Source of the DNA: Sphingomonas echinoides
Lineage (GTDB): Bacteria > Pseudomonadota > Alphaproteobacteria > Sphingomonadales > Sphingomonadaceae
Length of the DNA: 64,000 bases
NCBI RefSeq assembly: GCF_029623395.1
Contig: NZ_JAPYKK010000005.1
Span: 101,649-165,648, forward strand
Direction: 5' to 3'
Part shown: one piece after another, positions 42,597-51,349 of the stretch
Position numbering within the stretch: the first letter of the stretch is position 1
Layout of the letters: the number at the start of each line of letters is the position of its first letter
Notes under the pieces: generated by a model
Seen by the model: the letters and a program-made list of their open reading frames with translations, nothing else
The model's database searches: none
What the model was told of the DNA's origin: nothing
Position numbers and translations under genes: made by a program

Positions 42597-43505
42597 GCTA
42601 CGCGCATCGGTCGCCGCATGCGCCATCACCGCCTCGAGGAACGCCGCCGCCGCCGGGGACGGCGTGCGCTTGTCCAACCGCGCAACCCCGATCGCGCGAG
42701 AAATCCGCGGCGGCGCCATCGTCCGCCAGGCAACGTCGCCCGCCACGCCCAGAAGCGGCAAGGTCGACTTGGGCAGCAGCGTGATCCCCAATCCCGCCGA
42801 TACCAGCCCGCCGACGGTGGCGAGCTGCGCGCATTCGTACAGCGGGCGCACCGCCAGATCGGTCTTGGCGAAGGCGGTGTCCGTCAGCAGCCGCACGCTG
42901 CTGCGCGGTGCCATCGCGATGAAGGGATGCTCGCCGAACACGCTCCACGCGACGGGCGCGGGCATGGCGGCGGCATCTTCGTGCCGGCACACCAGAACGC
43001 ATTCGTCGTCCATCAGCGGATCGAACCGGAACCCGTTGTCGATATCGGGGGGCGTGGTGATCGCGAAGTCGATCATCCGGTCGATCATCTGCTGGTACAG
43101 CGCCCCCGACAGATTGTCGCGCAGGATGATCTCGACGTGCGGATGGCTCTGCCGGAACCCGGCGATGATCGCGGGCAGCACGTGCGCGGCGGCCGACGGC
43201 AGCGCGCCGACGATCACGCGCCCGCGCTGCCCCGCGAACGTCTGCCGCAATGCCTGGAACGCAAGGTCAAAGTCCCCCGCAAGCCGCTCCACCGTCGGCA
43301 TCAACGCCGCACCCGCCGCGGTCAGCGCGACGTTGCGCGAATTGCGGTCGAACAACCGCACGCCCAGGTCTTCCTCCAGCAACTTGATCGTCCGGCTGAG
43401 CGCCGGCTGGGAGAGGTTGGCGAGCCGCGCGGTCTCGCTGAAACTGCACGTTTGCGCGACCTGCAGGAACAGCCGCAAACTGGAAAGGCTTGGGGTCCGC
43501 GGCAT
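42594..43505 (-). CDS. LysR-family transcriptional regulator
   Basis: 303 residues. Winged HTH at the N-terminus (SLRLFLQVAQTCSFSETARLANLSQPALSRTIKLLEEDLGVRLFDRN), then a LysR effector-binding domain (VIVGALPSAAAHVLPAIIAGF, LVSAGLGITLLPKS). It lies in the same direction as and 90 bases before CitMHS, and is the obvious regulator of the cluster. AAGGAG precedes ATG 43505 at about 9 bases. Confidence 0.92.
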   Translation of the reverse strand: MPRTPSLSSLRLFLQVAQTCSFSETARLANLSQPALSRTIKLLEEDLGVRLFDRNSRNVALTAAGAALMPTVERLAGDFDLAFQALRQTFAGQRGRVIVGALPSAAAHVLPAIIAGFRQSHPHVEIILRDNLSGALYQQMIDRMIDFAITTPPDIDNGFRFDPLMDDECVLVCRHEDAAAMPAPVAWSVFGEHPFIAMAPRSSVRLLTDTAFAKTDLAVRPLYECAQLATVGGLVSAGLGITLLPKSTLPLLGVAGDVAWRTMAPPRISRAIGVARLDKRTPSPAAAAFLEAVMAHAATDARS

Positions 43506-43540
43506 CGTTTCTCTCCTTGCCTCGGATCGATACGCTACGC

Positions 43541-43554
43541 TGATCGATCGATGC
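43541..43554. promoter_or_regulatory. TGATNGATCGAT motif in the LysR / GH3 divergent region
   Basis: TGATCGATCGATGC, 36 bases upstream of the LysR start, a usual place for autoregulation. It could also act on the divergent beta-glucosidase gene. Confidence 0.38.
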
Positions 43555-43617
43555 AAAGACTTTACTTTTCTTCCCCGCCGCCACGATCGATACTGTTGCG
43601 AAACGGGGGAGAGCAGC

Positions 43618-45825
43618 ATGAAGAACCGCGCAGCACACGGACGAGTCGGCGGCATCATGCTCGCGGCGACGCTCCTGACGGCGGGATCGCCGCTCGCCGC
43701 GCAAACGGCGCGCGCGAGCGATCCGGACACCCGCGCCGCGGCGATCGAACGGCAAATGACCGCCGCCGAACACGTCATCCTCTCGCACGGCATCATGGCG
43801 CTCCCGTTCGGTCCCATCACGATCCCGCAGGGTGTCGTGCTCGGGGCTGGCTATGTCTCGGGTATCCCGCGGCTCAATGTCCCTGCGCTCAGCGAAACCG
43901 ATGCAAGCCTGGGGGTCGCCTATGTCGGTGGTATCCGCAAGGACGGCGCGACGGCGCTGCCATCGGGTCTGGCGATGGGCGCAACCTGGGATCCCGCGCT
44001 GATGGCGCATGGCGGCGAGACGATCGCGAACGAAGCGCATGCCAAGGGGTTCAACGTCCTGCTCGCCGGAGGGATCAACCTCGTCCGCGATCCGCGCGGG
44101 GGGCGCAACTTCGAATATCTCGGCGAGGATCCGCTCCACTCGGGCCTGCTCGGCGGCGCCGCCATCGCGGGCATCCAGTCCCGCCACGTCATTTCCACCG
44201 TCAAGCATTTCGCGATCAACGCGGTCGAAACCGGTCGCCAGTTCCACGACGCGGTGATCGGCGACGCGGCGCTGCGGATGAGCGACCTGCTCGCTTTCCA
44301 GATCGCGATCGAACGCGGCAATCCGGGGTCGGTGATGTGCGCCTACAACCGAGTCAACGGGCAATCCGCCTGTGGCAACGATGCGCTGCTCAACGGCGTG
44401 CTCAAGCGGGACTGGGGCTATAAGGGGTTCGTGATGTCGGACTGGGGCGCCGTCCACGGGCTCGATTTCGCGCTCAACGGGCTCGACCAGCAATCCGGGT
44501 CGCAGCTCGACGACAAACTCTATTTCGCGGAGGATCTGCGCGCGGCGGCAGCGCGCGACCCGCGCTACGCAACGCGGCTTGCGGACATGAACCGGCGGAT
44601 CCTGCGGACGATGTTCGCGGTCGGCGTGGACACCAACCCGCCGGTCAAGACCGCGATCGATTTCGCCGCCGGCGCGCGGGTCGCGCAGGATGTCGCCGAA
44701 CAGGGGATCGTGCTGTTGCGCAACCGTGGCGATGCGCTGCCGTTGAGCGCGAAGGCCAGCCGGATCGCGGTGATCGGCGGCTATGCCGACAGCGGCGTCC
44801 TTTCGGGCGGCGGATCGTCGCAAACCCAGGGGCCGGGGGGACCGGCAGTCGCGATCCCGACGATCGGCGGCCCCTTCGCCGCGTTGCTCGCGCAATCCTA
44901 TCACGCCTCCTCCCCGCTCGCGGCGATCAAGGCACACGCGCCAAAGGCCGACGTGGTGTTTCGCAACGGCCGCTACATCGCCGACGCCGTGCAGGCGGCG
45001 CGGCAGGCGGACGTCGCGATCGTGTTCGCGACGCAGTGGATGACCGAGGGGCTCGACGCCCCCGACCTGTCGCTGCCGGAAGGACAGGATGCGTTGATCG
45101 CCGCCGTCGCCGCCGCCAACCCCAACACGATCGTCGTGCTGGAAACCGGAAGCCAGGTGGCGATGCCGTGGCTCGACCAGACCGCCGCAGTGATCGAGGC
45201 ATGGTATCCCGGCGCGCGCGGCGGAGAGGCGATCGCCAATATCCTGTTCGGGGACGTCAATCCCTCGGGCCGCCTGCCGGTGACCTTCCCCGCCTCGGTC
45301 GCGCAGCTTCCGCGTCCGGCGTTGCCGGGCAGCGGCACGGTGGAGCCGGACTTCATGGGCAAGGGCAAGCCCGGCCAGACGCTGACGATCAATTACGACA
45401 TCGAAGGCGCCGACGTCGGCTATCGCTGGTTCGCACGAACCGGGGCCAAGCCGTTGTTCCCGTTCGGCTTCGGACTCAGCTACACGCAGTTCGAGCATGC
45501 CCCGCTGGTGGTCACCGGCGGCCCCCGTCCCACCGCGAAAGTCACCATCACCAACACCGGCAAACGCGCGGGCGCCGATGTCGGTCAGATCTATCTCGTC
45601 GGCACGCCGAAGGGCGACGTGCGGCGGCTCGTCGGATTTGCCAAACTGGATCTGAAACCCGGCGAGCGTCGCACGGTCGAGGTGCCGATCGACGCGCGCC
45701 TGTTGAGCGAATGGCGCGCGGGCAAGTGGCACCGTGACGCGGGCACCTATCGCTTCGCGCTCGGAAGCTCGGCAACCACGCTCGGCAGCGAAACCCGCCA
45801 GACCTTACCGGCGGCCACGTTCTAA
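43618..45825 (+). CDS. GH3 beta-glucosidase family glycoside hydrolase, exported
   Basis: 735 residues. Signal peptide (MKNRAAHGRVGGIMLAATLLTAG). GH3 N-terminal barrel: GGINLVRDPRGGRNFEYLGEDP, VKHFAINAVETGR and the nucleophile Asp in FVMSDWGA. Then the C-terminal alpha/beta domain (EQGIVLLRNRGDALPL) and a fibronectin III-like domain (VTITNTGKRAGADVGQIYL). It cleaves beta-linked glucosides (or related sugars) in the periplasm. GGGGGAG precedes the ATG. Divergent from LysR; convergent with the aldo/keto reductase (gap 4 bases). Confidence 0.93.
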   Translation: MKNRAAHGRVGGIMLAATLLTAGSPLAAQTARASDPDTRAAAIERQMTAAEHVILSHGIMALPFGPITIPQGVVLGAGYVSGIPRLNVPALSETDASLGVAYVGGIRKDGATALPSGLAMGATWDPALMAHGGETIANEAHAKGFNVLLAGGINLVRDPRGGRNFEYLGEDPLHSGLLGGAAIAGIQSRHVISTVKHFAINAVETGRQFHDAVIGDAALRMSDLLAFQIAIERGNPGSVMCAYNRVNGQSACGNDALLNGVLKRDWGYKGFVMSDWGAVHGLDFALNGLDQQSGSQLDDKLYFAEDLRAAAARDPRYATRLADMNRRILRTMFAVGVDTNPPVKTAIDFAAGARVAQDVAEQGIVLLRNRGDALPLSAKASRIAVIGGYADSGVLSGGGSSQTQGPGGPAVAIPTIGGPFAALLAQSYHASSPLAAIKAHAPKADVVFRNGRYIADAVQAARQADVAIVFATQWMTEGLDAPDLSLPEGQDALIAAVAAANPNTIVVLETGSQVAMPWLDQTAAVIEAWYPGARGGEAIANILFGDVNPSGRLPVTFPASVAQLPRPALPGSGTVEPDFMGKGKPGQTLTINYDIEGADVGYRWFARTGAKPLFPFGFGLSYTQFEHAPLVVTGGPRPTAKVTITNTGKRAGADVGQIYLVGTPKGDVRRLVGFAKLDLKPGERRTVEVPIDARLLSEWRAGKWHRDAGTYRFALGSSATTLGSETRQTLPAATF

Positions 45826-45829
45826 GGCG

Positions 45830-46699
45830 CTACTTCCCGATTTCGTCGAGCGCGGCCAACGCTGCGTCCGGCAAAGTCAGGGAGGTGGCCGCCATATTCT
45901 CGCGCAGGTGGCTGACCGACGACGTGCCGGGGATCAGCAGGATGTTGGGCGACCGGTGCAGCAACCACGCGAGGGCGACCTGCATCGGCGTGACATCCAG
46001 CCCGCGCGCCACCGTGTCCAGGGCGGTCGACTGCAACGGGCTGAAGCCCCCCAGCGGGAAAAACGGCACATAAGCGATCCCCTCCGCCGCCAGCATATCG
46101 ATCAGCGCGTCGTCCTCCCGATGCGCGAGGTTATACTGGTTCTGGACGCACGCGATCGGGGCGATCGCGCGCGCTTCCGCCACTTGCCTGGCCGTGACGT
46201 TGCTCACGCCAAGGTGCCGGATCAGTCCCTCCTCGCGCATTCGCGCCAAGGCGGCGAACGGCTCGGCGATCGACCCTTCGGTCACCCCGCCGGCACCGCC
46301 CAGCATGCAGCGGAAGTTGACCACCTCCAGCGTTTCCAGCCCCAGGTTGCGCAAATTGTCCTCGACCGCACGCCGCAACGCGTCCGGGGATGCCGCGATG
46401 TTCCACGAGGCATCATCGCCGCGCACCGCGCCGACCTTGGTCACGAGAACGAGATCCTCCGTATAGGGCGATAGCGCTTCGCGGATGAGCTGGTTGACGA
46501 CGTGCGGCCCGTAAAAGTCGCTGGTGTCGATATGGTTCACGCCCGCGGCCACCGCGTCGCGCAGCACCGCAATCGCCGCTTCCCGGTCTTTCGGCGGCCC
46601 GAAGACATGCGGCCCCGCGAGTTGCATTGCGCCATAGCCCATCCGCTGGACGGTGCGGTCGCCAAGGTTGAAACTCCCGGCGTGCTTGTTGGTCTGCAT
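45830..46699 (-). CDS. Aldo/keto reductase family oxidoreductase
   Basis: 289 residues, (beta/alpha)8 barrel. Catalytic Asp and Tyr in HIDTSDFYG, Lys in VTKVG; the position usually held by His in AKRs (here VVNFRCML) is Arg130. GVSNVTARQVAEA and QNQYNLAHRED are family features. NADPH-dependent reduction of an aldehyde or ketone is likely, substrate unknown. Divergently paired with a LysR gene that probably regulates it. Confidence 0.9.
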   Translation of the reverse strand: MQTNKHAGSFNLGDRTVQRMGYGAMQLAGPHVFGPPKDREAAIAVLRDAVAAGVNHIDTSDFYGPHVVNQLIREALSPYTEDLVLVTKVGAVRGDDASWNIAASPDALRRAVEDNLRNLGLETLEVVNFRCMLGGAGGVTEGSIAEPFAALARMREEGLIRHLGVSNVTARQVAEARAIAPIACVQNQYNLAHREDDALIDMLAAEGIAYVPFFPLGGFSPLQSTALDTVARGLDVTPMQVALAWLLHRSPNILLIPGTSSVSHLRENMAATSLTLPDAALAALDEIGK

Positions 46700-46788
46700 G
46701 GTTCGTCTCCTTCGCTGCCGGATTTAAACCTTGGCGATCACCGCGATAATCCGGCATGATCTGCACAGGCTGTGCGGAAAATCGAACA

Positions 46789-47712
46789 ATGACGCCCGAT
46801 CTTGCCGATTTGAACGCTTTCCTCGCGGTCGCGCGCGCGCGCGGCTTTCGCGAGGCGTCGCGCACGGCGGGGGCCAGCGCTTCCACGCTGAGCGAAGCCG
46901 TCCGTCGGCTCGAGGCGTCGCTCGGCGTCCGCCTGCTACACCGCACCACGCGCAGCGTGACCCCGACCGAGGCGGGCGCGCGTTTGATGGAGCGTCTGGG
47001 CCCGGCGCTGCAGGAGGTCGATGCGGCGCTGGGTGCGGTCGACGATCTGCGTGACGGCGTGACGGGGATGCTGCGGCTGAACGTCCCGGTCAGCGCCGCC
47101 AAACTGGTGCTCCCCGCGATCCTCCCCGGTTTCCTGGCCGCGCATCCCGGCGTGAAGGTCGAGATCGTCGCCGAAGACGGGTTCGTGGACGTCCTCGCGT
47201 CGGGCTGCGACGCCGGGATCCGCTACGACGAGCGGCTCGAGCAGGACATGATCGCGCTGCCGATCGGTCCACGCATCCAGCGCTTCGCGACCGCCGCGGC
47301 ACCGGCGCACCTCGACCGGCATGGCCGCCCGCAACATCCGCGCGACCTGCTGCAACACCCGTGTATCCTGGGCCGGTTCGCCAGCGGTCGCCTGACCTCG
47401 CCGTGGGAATTCGAACAGGACGGAGCGGTCGTCCTGATCGAGCCGCAGCCCCGCCTCACCGTCGGCATCAGCGGTGCCATCGAACTGGGGGTGGAGGCGG
47501 CGATCGCGGGCGTTGGCGTGATCCACTTGTTCGAAGGCTGGCTCCGCCCATATATCACAAGCGGCGCGTTGGAGCCGGTGTTGGAAGATTGGTGGCAGCC
47601 CTTTCCGGGCCCGTTCCTGTATCACTCCAGCCGCCGGCTCGTGCCCCCGCCGCTTCGTGCGTTCATCGACTATATCAGGACAGCGCCCGTTGAATTGCGC
47701 GTAAAACTGTAG
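46789..47712 (+). CDS. LysR-family transcriptional regulator
   Basis: 307 residues. HTH (LNAFLAVARARGFREASRTAGASASTLSEAVRRLEASLGVRLLHRTTRSV) plus effector domain (GMLRLNVPVSAAKLVLPAILPGFLAAHPGVKVEIV). This CrgA/DsdC-like subgroup often controls a divergent oxidoreductase, here the aldo/keto reductase 89 bases away. ATG 46789 (MTPDLADLNAF) with GGAAA upstream is preferred over the longer frame from 46756. Confidence 0.92.
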   Translation: MTPDLADLNAFLAVARARGFREASRTAGASASTLSEAVRRLEASLGVRLLHRTTRSVTPTEAGARLMERLGPALQEVDAALGAVDDLRDGVTGMLRLNVPVSAAKLVLPAILPGFLAAHPGVKVEIVAEDGFVDVLASGCDAGIRYDERLEQDMIALPIGPRIQRFATAAAPAHLDRHGRPQHPRDLLQHPCILGRFASGRLTSPWEFEQDGAVVLIEPQPRLTVGISGAIELGVEAAIAGVGVIHLFEGWLRPYITSGALEPVLEDWWQPFPGPFLYHSSRRLVPPPLRAFIDYIRTAPVELRVKL

Positions 47713-47895
47713 CAAAAGCTGCCTCGGACGTACCATTTCCGGCAGTGTGCTGACGCATTCCGGACATCAAACGCACGAAACCGGCGTCATTCCGCGCGCT
47801 TTTCTCACGGGTTTCAGGGCAATACGCTGACCGTCGCTTCCCATCTTCGCCGCACGATCACGGCCAACGCCGCGCACCTGCGTCAGGTCGCCCGC

Positions 47896-48924
47896 GTGAT
47901 GGTCGGCGCCTCGGCAGCCTTCGCCGCGTACCGGATGCTGGGGCTGCAAGAAGGCTATTGGTCGGTCTTCACCGTGCTGATCGTGATGCAGGGATCGATC
48001 GGCGGCACCCTCACTGCGGCAACGGACCGGTTGCTCGGCACCTTAATTGGCGCAGTTCTCGGTGGGTTAGGCGCCGCCTTGCAGCGAACGGCCGTGCTCG
48101 AAGTCGGGCTGGTGCTGGTCATTGTCACCGGGCTCGCCGCCTTCGTCGCCGCGGTCCGCCCGCGGCTGCGCGTCGCCCCCGTCACCGCCGCGATCATGCT
48201 GCTCAGCGCGCCGCCCGGTGCCCCGGTGCAGGATTTCGTCCGCGACCGGATCATCGAAATCGGGATCGGTGGCGTCATCGGCGTGCTCGCGGCGATGTTC
48301 GTATTTCCGGCGCGATCTCATGGACTTGTCATCGCCCGGACCGCGACGGTGCTGAGCCACATCGCCCGCATGTTGGGCGAGCAGGCCCGCGCGCTCGAGA
48401 CAGAGTCGGCGCTCCCCTCCTCGCCCGAACATGCCGCGCTGCGACAGGCGCTCGCCACCGTCGAAGCCGCGATGAAGGATGCGGACCGCGAACGCGCCAC
48501 CCGGCTGGCCGATCATCAGATCCCCGCCTCGGTCCCGCGAACATTATGGCGTATTCGCAACGACCTAGTGTTGATCGGCCGCGCGCTCGACGAAGTGCTC
48601 CCGCCCGCTGCGATCGCCGCGCTGGCAACCCCCGCCGCCGCCATGCTCGACGCGCACGCATCCCTCGCGAAGCGCTGTGCCGCCGCGCTCGCTGCGGGGA
48701 CCGTCGTCGACCGAGCCGATGCGATCACCTGCTACCGCCGTTTCGGTGCCGCCCTCGACGCCTTCCGCAAGAGCACCCAGGCCGCAACGCTCGATTTCGA
48801 AGCATCGGGCCGTGTCTTCGGGCTCGCGTTCGCGGCAGGCCGGCTACATCGCGATCTGCTCGATCTCGCATCCCGCGTGGACGAGATCGCCCCCGGCAAA
48901 GTGCTCACCTCCCGGTCGGCGTGA
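47896..48924 (+). CDS. FUSC-family (fusaric acid resistance-like) inner-membrane protein
   Basis: 342 residues from GTG 47896. Six transmembrane segments at the N-terminal half (AFAAYRMLGLQEGYWSVFTVLIVMQGSIGGTL, ATDRLLGTLIGAVLGG), then a soluble helical half (TATVLSHIARMLGEQAR). This matches the FUSC/YccS-type domain of efflux-related proteins. The frame is open back to the preceding LysR stop with protein-like residues (HLRRTITANAAHLRQVARV) but contains no ATG, GTG or TTG before 47896; CTG 47827 has CAGGG upstream. The true start may be CTG, or the N-terminus is shortened. Confidence 0.78.
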   Translation: MMVGASAAFAAYRMLGLQEGYWSVFTVLIVMQGSIGGTLTAATDRLLGTLIGAVLGGLGAALQRTAVLEVGLVLVIVTGLAAFVAAVRPRLRVAPVTAAIMLLSAPPGAPVQDFVRDRIIEIGIGGVIGVLAAMFVFPARSHGLVIARTATVLSHIARMLGEQARALETESALPSSPEHAALRQALATVEAAMKDADRERATRLADHQIPASVPRTLWRIRNDLVLIGRALDEVLPPAAIAALATPAAAMLDAHASLAKRCAAALAAGTVVDRADAITCYRRFGAALDAFRKSTQAATLDFEASGRVFGLAFAAGRLHRDLLDLASRVDEIAPGKVLTSRSA

Positions 48925-48939
48925 CGCTGGCGCGGGGCG

Positions 48940-50976
48940 CTAGCGATGCGCGGAGTCACCCCCAAGCCGTACCCCGATCCACAATCGGCGCGGCGTCCCG
49001 AGATCGATCGATCCGCCGGCATTCCGCGTGACGATCGTGGTGTCGGTCAGGTTCTCACCCCGCGCGATCACCGCCCAGCGCGCGCCGACCGGCACGCTAA
49101 CTACGCCGTCCAGCGTCGTCGCGGCGGGCAGCACGTCGGTCTGCAAATCGTCCTCAAACTGTTTCCCGACGTGTCGCCCGGTCAGCGACAGGCCGAACCC
49201 ACGCCGGTCCTGCCATCCAAGCGTCGCGCTCGCGGTATGCCGCGGGCTTTGCGCCGGACGATAGCCATTGAGCTGCGCGGAAACGCCCGATGCCCGGACC
49301 TTGCTGTCGCTGAACGCATAGGAAGCATCGAGCGATACGTGGCCCCGCTTCGCACGCGCAGTCACTTCCACCCCACGCGCGACGATCGCGTCGACATTCT
49401 GCCGCTGGCGTAAATTGGGCGCGATCGTGACGTTGGCGATGGCGCCTTCCAGACGATTGTAGAACCCCGTCACCCCGATCGACACACCGCGCAGCGGGAC
49501 CAGGTCAAACCCGCCTTCGACCCCACGCAACCGCTCGAGCCCGAGTCCGGCGTTGGCCTGCGTGGTGACCGGAAAGACCACGAAAGGCCGATACAATTCG
49601 TTGAGAGTCGGCAGACGGAACCCAGTGTACCCCGCCGCGCGCACCGCAACCGCATCGCTCGCATGGAACAAAGCACCGGCGCGGCCGGTCGCCTCTACCC
49701 CATCGCGATCGGCGAACCGCTGGTTGGTGGTGATCGCCCCGGCGCGCGTGCGTTCGCGGAAGAAGCCGTCAGTGATCGTCCAGTGATCCCCCCGCACCCC
49801 GGCCGTCAGCACCAGCCGCCCGAGCGTCCAGTCGTCCTCCGCGAAAAGCCCGGCGGTGCTGGTGTTCCCGCCCGCAGTCCGTCGCGTCGTAACCGCACCG
49901 CTGGCGGCGTAAGCGTCCTCGTACAGCGTTCCCTCACCCAACCGCACGTCTGCGCCGATCCGTAGCACATGGTCCGGCCCCACCGGTGGGCGCAGTTCGA
50001 TCTTGCCGCCGATCCCGGTCGCGGGCGTGTTGCGCTGGTCTAGCGTCAGCCGCGATGTGGTCGCGCTAATCACGCGATTGGTGAAGTTGCGCGCCTGGAC
50101 ATAGGCGAGCACATCGAGCGCCCACGGGCCGCGATGAATCACCCGGACGCTCGCGTCCTCCCCCGAAGAACTGCTGTCCGCACCGGCGAAACGCAACGTG
50201 CGATTGTCGCGGAATACCACCATTCGCGCCTGCAACTCGGTCTGCGCGTCGATCGGCACCACGCCGCGCATCTGCCCCGACCAATCCCGATAGCGTGCGC
50301 GCACCGTCGCGGCAGTGCGTTGCGCGTCCGGGGTCGTAAAGAACCCGTCGCCACGCTCGAACCGGCCTGCCACCGTCAGATACCCCGCGCCGACATCCGG
50401 CGAAATGCTCGCGGTGGTTTCGACGGCATTGTTGCTGCCATAAAAGGCGCTTCCCGCCACATGCGGGAGATCGGCACGCGTTGCGCTGGCGAGCTCGATC
50501 GTCCCCGCGACCGCGCCCGCGCCGAACGCCCCCGCCCCGCCCCCGCGCGTGATCCGCACGCTCGACAAGCGGTCAGGCGACAAAGCGTTGAACGGGATGT
50601 AGCCGAAGAACGGGTCCGCCAGCGGCACCCCGTCGAGCAGCACCAAAGCGCGCGACGACGCATTCCCGCCAAGCGCGCGCAGCGTGACGCCTTGCGCGGA
50701 CGGGTTGGCCGACCGGCTGTCGCTGCGCCGGAACTGCTGAAACCCCGCGACGTCGGACAGGACGTTCTCTACCCGGCCCGACGCATCGCTGGTGAGGCGC
50801 GAACGATCGATCGTGACCGATCCGTAAGCGGGGACTCCGGGCGGCAACGGTAGCGGCGATCCCAACACGACGATGTCCGGCGCAGCGGCTTCGGTCGCCG
50901 TCGGCCCGGCAACGGTTTGCGCCGACACTGCAACGGGCACGCCGCCCAGGGCGAGCGCGACTTTCCAGATTTTCAC
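48940..50976 (-). CDS. TonB-dependent outer-membrane receptor
   Basis: 678 residues from GTG 50976 (VKIWKVALALGGVPVAVSAQ signal). Plug with PDIVVLGSPLP, SAQGVTLRALGGNASSRALVLLDGVPLADPFFG and GAFGAGAVAGTIEL; the barrel ends in RLWIGVRLGGDSAHR. Size and plug resemble BtuB/siderophore receptors, though the ligand is unknown. It begins five bases after the stop of a small lipoprotein gene, forming an operon with it and CinA. Convergent with the FUSC gene (gap 15 bases). Confidence 0.9.
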   Translation of the reverse strand: MKIWKVALALGGVPVAVSAQTVAGPTATEAAAPDIVVLGSPLPLPPGVPAYGSVTIDRSRLTSDASGRVENVLSDVAGFQQFRRSDSRSANPSAQGVTLRALGGNASSRALVLLDGVPLADPFFGYIPFNALSPDRLSSVRITRGGGAGAFGAGAVAGTIELASATRADLPHVAGSAFYGSNNAVETTASISPDVGAGYLTVAGRFERGDGFFTTPDAQRTAATVRARYRDWSGQMRGVVPIDAQTELQARMVVFRDNRTLRFAGADSSSSGEDASVRVIHRGPWALDVLAYVQARNFTNRVISATTSRLTLDQRNTPATGIGGKIELRPPVGPDHVLRIGADVRLGEGTLYEDAYAASGAVTTRRTAGGNTSTAGLFAEDDWTLGRLVLTAGVRGDHWTITDGFFRERTRAGAITTNQRFADRDGVEATGRAGALFHASDAVAVRAAGYTGFRLPTLNELYRPFVVFPVTTQANAGLGLERLRGVEGGFDLVPLRGVSIGVTGFYNRLEGAIANVTIAPNLRQRQNVDAIVARGVEVTARAKRGHVSLDASYAFSDSKVRASGVSAQLNGYRPAQSPRHTASATLGWQDRRGFGLSLTGRHVGKQFEDDLQTDVLPAATTLDGVVSVPVGARWAVIARGENLTDTTIVTRNAGGSIDLGTPRRLWIGVRLGGDSAHR

Positions 50977-50981
50977 AGGCG

Positions 50982-51335
50982 TCAGGGCTTCTTGGCTTGG
51001 GGCACACCGCTCACCCAGAACACACCGCCGGGCTGCAACGTGATGACATATTGTCCGCGATCGTCGCACTCGGCGATCCATACGGCATGGCCATCGATCG
51101 GCGCATGCTTCTCGAACCGGACGATCTTCTGGCAAGTGTAGCCGCCATCACGAATTGCGCGGAACATCGTCGTTTCCTGCAACGCACGCGGCAGGGCATC
51201 GATCTTGGCTTCCATCGGATCGGGCTTGGTGGTCGCTGCGACGGTCGTGGCCGCTTTCTCCCCGGGATCACATGCCGAAAGAACCGCGAGGCCCAAAAGC
51301 ATGGGGACGGCGAACAGGGACGAGACGTGCTTCAT
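50982..51335 (-). CDS. Small lipoprotein of unknown function
   Basis: 117 residues. Lipobox LAVLSAC with the lipidated Cys near residue 22; mature part has two further Cys (YTCQKI, IAECDD), which may pair in the periplasm, and ends with QYVITLQPGGVFWVSGVP. ATG 51335 has AGGAG at 7 bases. It lies 14 bases after the CinA stop and 5 before the TonB receptor, so the three genes are one transcript. Family not recognised. Confidence 0.8.
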   Translation of the reverse strand: MKHVSSLFAVPMLLGLAVLSACDPGEKAATTVAATTKPDPMEAKIDALPRALQETTMFRAIRDGGYTCQKIVRFEKHAPIDGHAVWIAECDDRGQYVITLQPGGVFWVSGVPQAKKP

Positions 51336-51349
51336 GACCATTCTCCTGC

